From contig JAPFFF010000004.1 in assembly GCA_039105265.1 (NCBI GenBank), positions 1,426,001 to 1,490,000 on the forward strand: a DNA stretch of 64,000 bases, written 5' to 3'. Within the stretch, counting starts at the first letter, position 1, and each line of letters starts with the position of its first letter. The notes below the pieces were generated by a model that searched no databases, was not told the DNA's origin, and was given only the letters and a program-made list of their open reading frames with translations. The stretch is from Tritrichomonas musculus (taxonomy: Eukaryota; Parabasalia; Tritrichomonadida; Tritrichomonadidae). Position numbers and translations under genes: made by a program. Below, in pieces: positions 49,496-59,465 of this stretch.

Positions 49496-50062
49496 ATGGA
49501 AAGCGAAGTAAGTCTTAATGATGAACTCCAAACGCTCATGGAAAATATTAACAACTTAACATCAGCGAAAACAACAGAAGATGAGAACTCAAAACAATTT
49601 AATGAATTATTAAAACAATTGTCAACATCTTTGAGCAAAAATATAGATTCATTAGCTCAATTTTCTCAAGAATATAAACAACGTCTTGGATCATGCGCAA
49701 AAGCTTTTGAAGAAATACCTGTCAATCCATTTGAAAAAGCCGTCCACTCAAATATAGCATTTTTAAAAAAATTCTTAGAATCAAACGATCCATCTAAATT
49801 TTTTATTCCTCAAATGCAACAGAAAACTACAGTAATATTGGATTTCCTTTCAAAGTTATCTGACTTTATTGCTGACAACAAAATTTATATGAAATGGGCA
49901 GAACTCGCATTACTTGACTTTGACACACAAGATTGGCATATTAGACAGAGTGCACCTGAAGTATTAAAGCGCTTCCAAAATTCAATCACAAAATTAAATA
50001 CTTCCGATTCAAGAATGGTTCTTCATATTGTTAGATCACTACTATTAGATTTTAAAGCATAA
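49496..50062 (+). CDS. Hypothetical helical protein, 188 aa
   Basis: The start is the ATG at 49496. N-terminal half is coiled-coil-like (LNDELQTLMENINNLTSA ... FNELLKQLSTSLSKNIDSLAQFSQEYKQRL); the second half is also helical, with a Trp-containing segment (MKWAELALLDFDTQDWHIRQSAPEVLKRF). No signal peptide, no membrane helix, no catalytic motif. It stands divergently to the receptor-like gene and 336 bp before the LRR gene. The form suits a small structural or complex subunit. Family not recognised. Confidence 0.7.
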   Translation: MESEVSLNDELQTLMENINNLTSAKTTEDENSKQFNELLKQLSTSLSKNIDSLAQFSQEYKQRLGSCAKAFEEIPVNPFEKAVHSNIAFLKKFLESNDPSKFFIPQMQQKTTVILDFLSKLSDFIADNKIYMKWAELALLDFDTQDWHIRQSAPEVLKRFQNSITKLNTSDSRMVLHIVRSLLLDFKA

Positions 50063-50398
50063 TAATAAACTTGTTTTTATGCAAAACGAATTAGATTTTT
50101 ATAATCACTTCATTTGAACATAAAAATTAAAAATATCATGTATGAATTCATATTTAATTACTACTACTTAAAAACTCAAGGGCAAAAGTAATGCTATAAT
50201 ACCAAACGAATTTTTAATGAATATTATCTCTTTGGCTTATTCCAAATAAAAAAATGATATTGATAGCAATTTTTAAAGAAAATGGCTATTGATACAATTT
50301 CATGAATACAATTTAATTATTTTTAAAGTTGAGTTGATAAGAAAAGAATATTAAATTTTTACAAACGGTCGAAAAGTTACGTTTAAAAATATATTTCC
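50063..50398. other. Intergenic with promoter of the LRR gene
   Basis: AT-rich. Just before the ATG at 50399 are AAACGGTCGAAAAG (50362-50375) and TTACGTTTAAA (50376-50386), related to the CGTTTA box seen at other genes. Confidence 0.5.
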
Positions 50399-52321
50399 AT
50401 GAATCCAAGAGCAACGGCCTGCTATACGCTTGATTTATCTATCAAATCCGGACAAAGTAAAATTGAAGGCAAAATTATTCGATGCGCTAATAAAGGAATT
50501 ACAGAAATCGGGAAAGTTAATCAAAGTTCGTTAATTGAAAAACTATTCATATCAACAAATTTAATTACTTCATTGAAGGGAATCGAACAATTTAAAAATT
50601 TACGAGTCTTGTCGATTTCTTATAATGATATTCGCTTGATCAGTGAAATTAAATATTTAAAAGGTCTTTCTTTGGATACAATCAATATGGAGGGTAATCC
50701 TATTACTCAGCTTCCATTTTATCAGCATCATGTATTTTTTACTCTTCCAACTTTAAAATTCATCGATGGTAAAACTGTGTCTGAAAAAATACGAAACAAT
50801 GCCCAAAATTCTGTTAATTATGATATTGAACATTTAAAACAAATGTGTGCTAACGACCTTCGTATTTTGGAGCTTGAAGATCTTCTAAATTTCCAAGGAG
50901 AAAGAAGCCAACAATGGCACAATTTAGCACAAAAAGCACTTACTCCAAAAAATTTTGAATCATATGAGTTACCAATCGTTGAACAAGAAGAAAGGTTTGA
51001 TAGACTAAGAGAAGAAGCTCTTCAAATTCGAATGAAAAATAAATCTACAGCACTTAATAAATGGAATCTTGTATATGAAAATATAGAATCAGAACAACAA
51101 AAAGCAATTAATGATCTATGTATTGCTTTGAGAGAATCTATTTCGCAATTAATTGCGAATAATAATAAATCGCAAAAGAAAAATTCTGTTTCAAAATCAA
51201 AAAACATATCACCCACCTCAAAAAGCATAATTAACACCAAAAGAAATTTTAAAAGTTCTAAAACTACTAACAAAATTGAAATGAGCCCAATACCTATTTC
51301 AAACAAACAAACATCAATGAAGAAAAATAACTCCAGACAAAACATTATTACCATAGAAAATGATAAAATATCTCCTCTTTCTGAAGAAGATTCGAAATCT
51401 TTATATGACATTCAAAACAATTGCTTAAGTAAATTAAATGATGCATCAAGTTCAAATGAGAGCATTTTAGAAAGTTTAATGGACACAATGACACTATCAC
51501 CAAAACCTCATTCTAATATTCCTTCCCCTTTGAAGTATCATACATCAGCAACGACAAATATTGATTTAATTATTTCAAATTATAATAAACGATCAAAAAT
51601 GGAGAAATTGTTCAAAATGTGGAAAAATAAGTACCAGAAAATTATTAATTTGGAAAGATTATGCAATATATACCTAAATAAGAAAGAAGATGATATTAAA
51701 TTCAAATTTTATCAAAGTTGGCATCAGAAATACATGTTGAATTCCAAGGGAAAAATTAATCTTGAAATCTCATCATCATTTTCACATCATTTCCCTTATA
51801 AAATGCTTAATATCCCGCAAGAAGCGAACATAGAATTATTAGAACGAGCTCAATCAATGGCAGAACAAATTTCAAAACTTCAGGCTGATTTAGAGATTGC
51901 AGAAAGTAAAAATACAGATGTTCGTCGAGCTCTAGAAGAATCAGTAAAAAATGAAGAGAAAATGAAAGGAGCTGTCAGAAAAATGTCAAAAGAAAAAGAA
52001 GAACTAACAAAAAGACTTGCAAAATCAGAAGCAAAATATGAAGAAGAAGTTGTTCAGTATATGCTTGAATCCAGATTCAAAAATGATCAACAAGGATTAA
52101 CTCTAGTTGAACTTGAAAAAGAAAATAAACAAAAAACCCATGAAATAATGGCCCTGAAAAAATTTATTTCAGAAACTAATTCAAAAAATAATATTGAAAT
52201 TAATGAATTAAAACAGAAGCTATCATCTGCTTTTGACGTTGCAAGCGGATTTAGATGCGAAATATCTCGGCTTAAAGGCGAATCTCCTCTGGCTTCCAAA
52301 TTTACTCCAACCAAATCTTAG
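50399..52321 (+). CDS. Leucine-rich-repeat, coiled-coil protein, centrosome/basal-body-like
   Basis: 640 residues. Residues 30-145 form about four SDS22-type leucine-rich repeats (SLIEKLFISTNLITSLKGIEQFKNLRVLSISYNDIRLISEI) with the usual cap (LPTLKFIDGKTVSE). A low-complexity Ser/Asn/Lys linker follows (255-390). Around 397-450 are two W-containing helices (MEKLFKMWKNKYQKI, FKFYQSWHQKYM) resembling Sfi1/centrin-binding motifs. Residues 478-612 are coiled coil. LRR plus coiled coil is the layout of centriolin, LRRCC1/VFL1 and CEP97-type centrosomal proteins; together with the Sfi1-like motifs it suggests a basal-body role. That is inference; orthology is not established. Confidence 0.7.
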   Translation: MNPRATACYTLDLSIKSGQSKIEGKIIRCANKGITEIGKVNQSSLIEKLFISTNLITSLKGIEQFKNLRVLSISYNDIRLISEIKYLKGLSLDTINMEGNPITQLPFYQHHVFFTLPTLKFIDGKTVSEKIRNNAQNSVNYDIEHLKQMCANDLRILELEDLLNFQGERSQQWHNLAQKALTPKNFESYELPIVEQEERFDRLREEALQIRMKNKSTALNKWNLVYENIESEQQKAINDLCIALRESISQLIANNNKSQKKNSVSKSKNISPTSKSIINTKRNFKSSKTTNKIEMSPIPISNKQTSMKKNNSRQNIITIENDKISPLSEEDSKSLYDIQNNCLSKLNDASSSNESILESLMDTMTLSPKPHSNIPSPLKYHTSATTNIDLIISNYNKRSKMEKLFKMWKNKYQKIINLERLCNIYLNKKEDDIKFKFYQSWHQKYMLNSKGKINLEISSSFSHHFPYKMLNIPQEANIELLERAQSMAEQISKLQADLEIAESKNTDVRRALEESVKNEEKMKGAVRKMSKEKEELTKRLAKSEAKYEEEVVQYMLESRFKNDQQGLTLVELEKENKQKTHEIMALKKFISETNSKNNIEINELKQKLSSAFDVASGFRCEISRLKGESPLASKFTPTKS

Positions 52322-52492
52322 AATATTTTGTAATTATTTTTTTTGTTGTTGTTTTGTTTTTATTAATATTTCTATGAATATTTATTTTGTTAAATAAATA
52401 AATAAATGATATTTTGTTCTAGTATTTTCGAAATTTTAATTGGAGAAATGAGAAATAAAGATATAACCAAATATATATACAAAAAGTTACAG

Positions 52493-52512
52493 ATAAACGT
52501 TCGCTCATTTAT
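52493..52512 (+). promoter_or_regulatory. ATAAACGTTCG box plus TCATTTAT initiator
   Basis: ATAAACGTTCGC runs directly into TCATTTATA; the ATG follows at 52522. The ATAAACGTTC word also lies upstream of the WH2 gene (10263-10274 on the minus strand). Confidence 0.55.
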
Positions 52513-52521
52513 ATAAAGAAA

Positions 52522-53970
52522 ATGTTCCGAAATTTATTTGGAGCTAAAGCTGATCCAGAAGAAAAAGAAGTTAGTGAGATTTGTGAACAAATAATATCAA
52601 ATCCTCCGATAGAAGATCTTCCTAAATTATATAATTCGCTAGAACAATATGTGCCAAAATATACAGAGAAAATGCTTTCAAAAATTTCAAATAATATGGT
52701 AATTGTCCTAGGTACCATTACTGATAGTCGTGCAATTCAAAACTCCGTAATTCATTTATTACTTAAAATGACAAATGAATATGATTCTACAATTCCAGGA
52801 TCTAATCCAGTAGATATTCTATGTGCCCATCCTAATTTTCCAGGAGCTCTTTTTCTTTTAACATATCCTCTCAACCGCTCAATTAACAAGATCCTTCTAT
52901 TTTTCTTCATTAAATCACCTGAAGTATTTTTTGAATATGCAATTAGCTCTCCAGCTTCACTCAAACCAATGATTAAAGCTACTATAGAAACTAAAGATAA
53001 TGAAGTAGGTGATCTATTTCATAAAATCGTTGTTTCTAATCCTGATTTATTGAACACAATGGTAAGCTATATAAAACCAGTTTTCAAACAGTTTCCTCTT
53101 ACAACAGCTATTGATTTTATGATCCGAACGCCATCCATATTTCGACCCCTTATTCCTGATTCAGAAATAGAACCATGGGTATTGCAAAATAGTACAATTT
53201 CACTTTTCGATCTTCAGCAGATTGTAACTTATTTCAAATTCATGTGGGAAAAGCCAATTGCTGCTCAACTATTGATTAGAACAGAAGCTAATCAGAAAAT
53301 TCAACAATTGAATTGGCTGAAAAAAATGTCACCACAAACTTTTACATTATCACCAGAAGATGCAAAACAAGCTGCTGATTCCCTTTTAAATTCTCCTACT
53401 CCATTACAAACAATTACAGAAAATTATGGAAAACATGAAACAGTTGTCAGAAATTTATTTGAGACTTTTATTTTTATTCGCCTTTTTGTTTTGTCACTTG
53501 CAAAACCATCAGACGTTCCAGAAGATGCAATTAAACTAATATTAACGTTTTTGTTTGATGCAGAGGAATGGATTTCTGCGGCTGCCATTCAACTTATCAT
53601 TATTTGGATAGTTAAATATGATTTTCAAATTTCATCAGGATACGTATATCGAGTTGCAGCCTCAATATTTAACTCTCCAAAATCCAAAATGTTTGTTAGT
53701 TTATCGAAAGCGTTGTTAATGTGTTTCAGTTTTCAATACAAATATATTGTATCAATTCTTGCAACAGAACCAGATTTATTTTTCAGCAAACAACAGGATA
53801 ATCTCTTACTTGAAAGTGCAAATTGGAGATTTCCTCATTTAAAGCAGAATTTATCATATTTGGATAATCTTGATTTGATTAATTTCAATGATAGCTTGAA
53901 AACATTAGGATATGTTTTAGAATATCTTGGAATCGATTCCACACAACAAAACCAAACTCAAGATGATTGA
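52522..53970 (+). CDS. Armadillo-like helical protein, function unknown
   Basis: 482 residues from the ATG at 52522. Helical throughout with solenoid-like hydrophobic blocks (LPKLYNSLEQYVPKYTEKML, IQNSVIHLLLKMTNEYD, FLLTYPLNRSINKILLFFFIKSPEVFFEY, WISAAAIQLIIIWIVKYDF). N-terminus (MFRNLFGAKADPEEKE) is amphipathic; the C-terminus is Gln/Asp-rich. No membrane helix is long enough, no catalytic motif. Trichomonad genomes have many such lineage-specific armadillo-like proteins. The gene is 200 bp after the LRR gene, same strand, with its own promoter. Family not recognised. Confidence 0.75.
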   Translation: MFRNLFGAKADPEEKEVSEICEQIISNPPIEDLPKLYNSLEQYVPKYTEKMLSKISNNMVIVLGTITDSRAIQNSVIHLLLKMTNEYDSTIPGSNPVDILCAHPNFPGALFLLTYPLNRSINKILLFFFIKSPEVFFEYAISSPASLKPMIKATIETKDNEVGDLFHKIVVSNPDLLNTMVSYIKPVFKQFPLTTAIDFMIRTPSIFRPLIPDSEIEPWVLQNSTISLFDLQQIVTYFKFMWEKPIAAQLLIRTEANQKIQQLNWLKKMSPQTFTLSPEDAKQAADSLLNSPTPLQTITENYGKHETVVRNLFETFIFIRLFVLSLAKPSDVPEDAIKLILTFLFDAEEWISAAAIQLIIIWIVKYDFQISSGYVYRVAASIFNSPKSKMFVSLSKALLMCFSFQYKYIVSILATEPDLFFSKQQDNLLLESANWRFPHLKQNLSYLDNLDLINFNDSLKTLGYVLEYLGIDSTQQNQTQDD

Positions 53971-54475
53971 ATTTATACCGATTTTTTGTTACATTTTTTA
54001 AAAAAATAAATATAGATATTTATAAGCAATTTTTTTTTTTTTTTTTTTGAAAAAGCATGTTAAATCTCATCTTGTAAATAGCGCTTTCCATGCCTTTACT
54101 GCAATCTTAAATATCCTTTTCATGAAAATTTCATTTGAATAATTTTGTGGATTATTTCTGAAATACCGCAAATACTTTAAGCTAGAGTGTTTGGGCGTTC
54201 TTATAAATTTAAGTTTTAAGTTTTTTTTAATAATTAAAAAGGTATTTTAGAATTAATGAAAAATAAACCAATAGAAACCACAATGAATCCGTAAAATAAA
54301 TGGTTATTAACAATATCATATGTATACAAAATTTTTTTTTCTTTTATTTATTAAAAAATACAGCTTAAAAACAATCTATTAGAATCGAAAAGCAGTTTTT
54401 GACAGCAATCATCTGATTTCAAAATGACAGAATCAATAGTATTGTATTGAAACATATAATTATATAAATTATTCA
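53971..54475. other. Convergent 3' spacer
   Basis: 505 bp, AT-rich with T- and A-runs; no gene, RNA or repeat seen. Confidence 0.55.
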
Positions 54476-55123
54476 TTATTGAAATAATAATTTGAAATTC
54501 TCGATATTCTTTCCAGTGTCAATAAATATGTCAATTGCTACTTCATCTGTCATTTCAGTAGGTTTATATTTTAATACATTTTTCCATTCATCATCTGTTA
54601 AGCCGCGTCTACCAGCACTCGACGGGGTATAATGAAACGGGTTTGGATCTGGTTGAACAACTTTACCATTAGACGGATTAGATGATTTGCTACTGCTTTT
54701 ATTATTGGAATTTGATGTTGAAGATTGAGGAGAAGGCTGAGGAGGAGGTTGAGGTTGTGAATCTTCAATTTGGGATAATAGATATTCGGAAGCTAGATTA
54801 ATATCATAATTGTTCTTTTGAAGTGCTTCAAGACATACTTTTGGATCTGTGTGAAAGTTTTTCAACATCTTTATCATATTATCTATGTTTGGCGCTTCTC
54901 CAGTTGGTTCTACGTAAATCACAATAAATCTTTTTCCACCATCAAGATTAATCGTATTTAGTTTTGTAGAATCAGGCTGATCTGATCCATCAAATAATAA
55001 ATGAATTTTTTTGATATCCCATTGGTATTGATCATGTAACATTTCTTTAATCTCCTTAAATGTACAGTTTTGCTTTACATCTAAATTTATTTCTTTTCCT
55101 GTTATTGTTTCGAATTTCACCAT
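54476..55123 (-). CDS. Ubiquitin-like/UBA protein (RAD23-type shuttle candidate)
   Basis: 215 residues; ATG complementary to 55121-55123. Residues 1-71 are a ubiquitin-like fold (MVKFETITGKEINLDVKQNCTFKEIKEML ... IHLLFDGSDQ ... LDGGKRFIVIY). Residues 79-118 form a UBA-like three-helix unit (NIDNMIKMLKNFHTDPKVCLEALQKNNYDINLASEYLLSQ). A Pro/Ser/Asn linker (121-165) precedes a short C-terminal helical region (TDDEWKNVLKYK ... FKLLFQ). UBL-UBA proteins carry ubiquitinated clients to the proteasome. RAD23 would have an XPC-binding domain and a second UBA; here the C-terminal unit is short and unassigned, so this is a reduced or divergent member. Confidence 0.75.
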   Translation of the reverse strand: MVKFETITGKEINLDVKQNCTFKEIKEMLHDQYQWDIKKIHLLFDGSDQPDSTKLNTINLDGGKRFIVIYVEPTGEAPNIDNMIKMLKNFHTDPKVCLEALQKNNYDINLASEYLLSQIEDSQPQPPPQPSPQSSTSNSNNKSSSKSSNPSNGKVVQPDPNPFHYTPSSAGRRGLTDDEWKNVLKYKPTEMTDEVAIDIFIDTGKNIENFKLLFQ

Positions 55124-55532
55124 TAAATTTATAAAATTCTAAAAATGGCATAATCTAGATTCACTTAAAAAACTTCATTTTTTGTTTCATCCATATTATT
55201 TTTAAATCTATCTCTAAAATTTTATATTAAATTAAATTTTGAGATATATAAATCAACTTGGTGCGGAGATATTTGTAATTTAAAATGACAAACATACAAA
55301 TCCAATTTGATTTTCTGTGAAATTCTGATGGAAAAATATTTTCACTCAATTTTTCAAATCAATGATCTGATATTATTTTATAAATATCGAATTCAAAAAA
55401 CAAGTTTGTTTTGATTGACTTCTTTTATATGTTGTACCAAGGACTGGTTTTACGTATTTAGCAAATAAACATCTAAAATCAAAATTAAAAAGAGGAAATG
55501 TTTATTAGTACATCAATTGAATTATTCCTCTA

Positions 55533-57372
55533 CAGCGATGTTTACCGGTTACGACTTTTACCGGATACCGTAGAGATTACCGCTTACCAGTAATTACCGG
55601 TATTTTAAACGCGGTATTGTGTACGTTCTGGTAACGATGTAAAAAAAAAAAACGCCGGTAAAGACACATTACCGCCGGTTTACAGTTAGGTATCTTATAG
55701 TACTTTTATATCGTTACCTGTATGCACCTTTATATTAATATAAATTTGAAATAATTTTTTTCTTATGAAAAAGCTTTCAATTTAAAGCTATTATTTATTA
55801 TTAATTATACTGTAAAACGAAAATCATGTATTTTGATTTTTTTCACAGTCAGATAATTTGATATTTTTTGAGATGGGTTCCGACTTGAAATAACGTATTT
55901 TTTTCTTTTTAAAATAAATCTATCTTATTATATTTTCATTTTTTTAATAAACATATTTAAATAATAAAATAGTTATACATTTCTTTATATTTCTTTATAT
56001 TTTAATGTAAAAAGAAAGATCTAATGCATTTATCTAATCATTTAAAAATTTATCAATTTCGGACTATATTCATAATATAAAATAATATATAAATTAAACA
56101 ACTTATATTTTTATTAAATTTTCGAAATATTGTTTATTAACAGAGATAAAAGTATAATATATCAAAAAATGGGAGAAATTTGTTTTTGTTTTTTCTCTTT
56201 GAATCTTGGATATATTTATATGTTTAAGCATTTTGAAAGTATTTAGTTTTTTAATATAATATAACCAATTGATTTATTCTAAATTATAGCGATTTAATAT
56301 TAAGATATAAACTTAATTTTTTTTTAGAAATAATATTCTCAAAAAGTTAATTTTAAAGTTTATTCTAAATACGAAAAACTCCAAAAAAAAGAAAATTTCA
56401 CTTTAAAAATGCATAATAATAAAATATCAATACCAATTATTTTTAATTTTCATATTTAATGTAGAAAATTTAAGTAAAATGGACTATATATAATAATTCA
56501 TTTCGATGTTTTGAAAAAAATACTCAAAATCCATTTATTTCCAGACAATTAGAGCAACTATAATATTGTTAATTAGTTTTAAATGAGTTTTCAGAAGTTT
56601 CAAATAGAATGATAAAAACTATATTTCTCTCAAAATTTTGAATGATTTTCCTTTCAATTTTATATTTTAAGATTAAAATATGATTATCTTTAAATATAAA
56701 TAAATATTTAATAATCGTATCGGTGTAATTAAAGATAATCTTATATAATTAAACATATCATAATATGATCAAATAAAAAACCTATTACGTCCCAAAAAGT
56801 CCCAGCATATTGAGTCGGGACCCATCTATTTTTTGATATTTTTTTCAAATTTAAAAGAATAAATTCAATGAGATTTCACAAATAAAATATGCATAAATAT
56901 CGTTTTTAAAAATAAATTAAAATATTAAATTTATATAGATATATATTTCAAATGATTTGATCATGATATTTTTATGAAATCTTATCGATTTTGTTTTTTT
57001 TACAGATAGAAATCATAGAATTAAAAAATCAATATAATTTTGAATAAAATAAGATTAAATCGTTGAGGCCAAATTTTTTTATTTTTCACCAAAACTTTTT
57101 CCGAAAAATGCTCTATTGAATTATTTATTCTATGAGTTAATTCAATATTGAATAATTTACATTTTTTTTGGGAAGGAGAACCTTATATTATTAAAAAAGT
57201 TTTCATTAAATTTACCGGATAATTACCGAAAAAATCACTTAACAAAAGTACAAATATCAACCAGTAATTAAGTATTTGTACCGGTAATACCTAATACCGA
57301 CGGTTTGACAGGTAACTGGTACCAGTAAAAACGGTTAAAATGGCTACCGTAAGTAACCGGTAAACATCGCTG
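55533..57372. mobile_element. hAT-type element D (1,840 bp with nested insertion), 8-bp TSD
   Basis: Perfect 20-bp TIR CAGCGATGTTTACCGGTTAC at the left, its complement at the right, ending ...CATCGCTG. The octamer TTCCTCTA lies at 55525-55532 and 57373-57380. Subterminal ACCGGTA words are dense. Family-related to element A (CAGGGATGGYTACCG). About 875 bp without the nested element E; no coding capacity. Confidence 0.94.
55871..56827. mobile_element. Element E (957 bp) nested in D, 8-bp TSD
   Basis: Termini AGATGGGTTCCGACT and AGTCGGGACCCATCT (one mismatch in 15). The octamer ATTTTTTG is at 55863-55870 and 56828-56835. No coding capacity. Confidence 0.85.
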
Positions 57373-57380
57373 TTCCTCTA

Positions 57381-58318
57381 TAGTTCCATTGAAAAAGAAA
57401 AATATAGATTACTGACGAATTTAACTCAATATAAATTTTTTTTACGATCATTTTTTTTTTTTTTTTTTTTTTTTTTGAATTGATATAGAAAAAATTCAAA
57501 AGTGATAAAACTTTTTGAATATATTTTATTTCATTTTTTTATACTTGAATTTGAAATATCTCACAGTGAAATAATCAGAATGAAATCATTTATTTTATTC
57601 AATATGGGATGCTATCAAATCAATAGTACATATTACAAATGATTTCTGATATTTGTCAAATGTGTTTTCCATTTTCAATATTTCATCAATTTTCAAATAA
57701 ATGTTTTTCATTTTATATTCCATCAAGACTAGATGCATTTACTCTTATTAAATAATTAAATAAAAGATACAATCCAATATATAAATCATGAATATCTTTT
57801 TTTTAACAAAGAATATCTGCTTTTTTGATAAATTAACATTTATAAACAATTAACATAGATTATGATCACGCGAACAAGCTATTTATTTGATGTATAAATA
57901 ACTTCTCATGCTAGAAACAAAAATGTTTTTGTTTTTAAAACAATCCAAGCAATAAAATTGAAATTAAAAATCAAAAAAACTCTTAATGAACAATCATAAA
58001 TGCTTTTAAATTGATATAGAAATAATGATTGGTGAGGAGTGGTTTATTATTTTATATACTACTATCAATATTTCTATAAAATTCAATTTCTCAATAGAAT
58101 TTCACATCATTTTTTTATATCAAAAATCGAATAATCACAATTTTGAGAGATATTTAGAAAAAGTTCCTTCTAGAATTTGTTTTAATAAGACGGTATAATC
58201 GTTTTCCTTTGAATTTAAATCCAAAAATTTTTTTTGAAAAAGGAACTTTTTAAATGTTTCGGTGAGAAATGTCTTTTCAATTACATAATAAAGATTCTAA
58301 TCATCAAAATAAAAATTT
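57381..58318. other. Intergenic, no gene seen
   Basis: 940 bp of AT-rich DNA with a T-run of about 26 near 57450. The last 60 bp are the promoter of the next gene (TTTTCAATTACATAATAAAG). Confidence 0.55.
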
Positions 58319-59179
58319 ATGCCTACATACATCTTGGATCTTTTGATCCGTCGAGCCCAGATCAAGCAGGCATGTAATAATTTAATTCGACCAGTTTGGC
58401 TCATGGTTAGATCGGACGGAGTCCATCAAGCTTTTAATACAAAACAGATTTCTCCTTGCGAGGTTTTGCAATGGGACGCACCTGCAAGGCTTATTTTAAA
58501 TATTCAAAACATCAAAGAATCAGTTTTACAAGTTAGCTTGTGCACACTTAACGAATCTTATAATCAAACTATTGTTGTTGCTAGCTCCCAAATATTACTT
58601 AGTTCGCTACCCTTTTTAAATCCAAAAACAATTTCATTTCCGTTAATGAGTAGCTACGATTTATCACAGACTGCTGCAATTGTTACATTTACTGCAACAA
58701 TATCGCTACTACCTAACCCCAACGAACAAAAATCACAATACCAATCAAATTATATGCAACAAAGAAATCAATATAACCAAAATCTGCCACCATCCTACTC
58801 TAATCCTTATGATCAGCCTCAAGGTTATATGCAACAACAACAAACCAACTATCCTCAACAAAATTATCAGTACAATCAACCTCCTGCTGGCAATCAATAT
58901 TACCAACAGCCAAATCAAAATAATTATTATCCACAACCGCAACAGAGACAAATGGATCTCGGCTATGATCCAAATAATATGCCAGTTAATCCATATAAAA
59001 CATCACATCCACAGCCAGGCCCTGTAGTGGCAAAGAAGGTACACTATCCACCTTTTCCACCTATTGAACCCGACAGATCGTCTGTTTTATATAATGTTGA
59101 TGAAAGAAGTATGCAATTTTCTCAAAAAGCAAATACACCAAAAGTTATCCATGCAAAAAAAGGCAGAAAAGGAAAATAA
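58319..59179 (+). CDS. C2-like N-terminus with Gln/Asn/Tyr/Pro-rich prion-like tail
   Basis: 286 residues from the ATG at 58319. Residues 1-130 are beta-rich (YILDLLIRRAQIKQ, WLMVRSDGVHQAF, RLILNIQNIKESVLQVSLCTL, AAIVTFTATISLL), compatible with a C2-like sandwich without calcium Asp loops. Residues 135-235 are a low-complexity Gln/Asn/Tyr/Pro region (repeats of NYPQQNYQYNQ type), the composition of phase-separating or membrane-adapter tails. The end is basic (HAKKGRKGK). A role in membrane traffic or condensates is only a guess from composition. Confidence 0.75.
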   Translation: MPTYILDLLIRRAQIKQACNNLIRPVWLMVRSDGVHQAFNTKQISPCEVLQWDAPARLILNIQNIKESVLQVSLCTLNESYNQTIVVASSQILLSSLPFLNPKTISFPLMSSYDLSQTAAIVTFTATISLLPNPNEQKSQYQSNYMQQRNQYNQNLPPSYSNPYDQPQGYMQQQQTNYPQQNYQYNQPPAGNQYYQQPNQNNYYPQPQQRQMDLGYDPNNMPVNPYKTSHPQPGPVVAKKVHYPPFPPIEPDRSSVLYNVDERSMQFSQKANTPKVIHAKKGRKGK

Positions 59180-59465
59180 GAAACGAATTTTCAATTCTTC
59201 TTACCGAGTATTGCGGTTCTTTATAATTTTATTTTTATTTATGTTTATTTTGTTTTTATTATATAAACTGTTTTATTTTTGATTTTACTTGAATTTTTAA
59301 TTTATATCTTTATATCTTTATATCTTGATTTCTTGATGAATACTAAATAATTGCTGAATATGCACATTTAGAAACATTACTACATTAATTAAATCTCTTT
59401 ATATTTTCCATGATTATAAATGGTATATTAATAAAAATATTATTAAAAATATATGATTTCCACCT

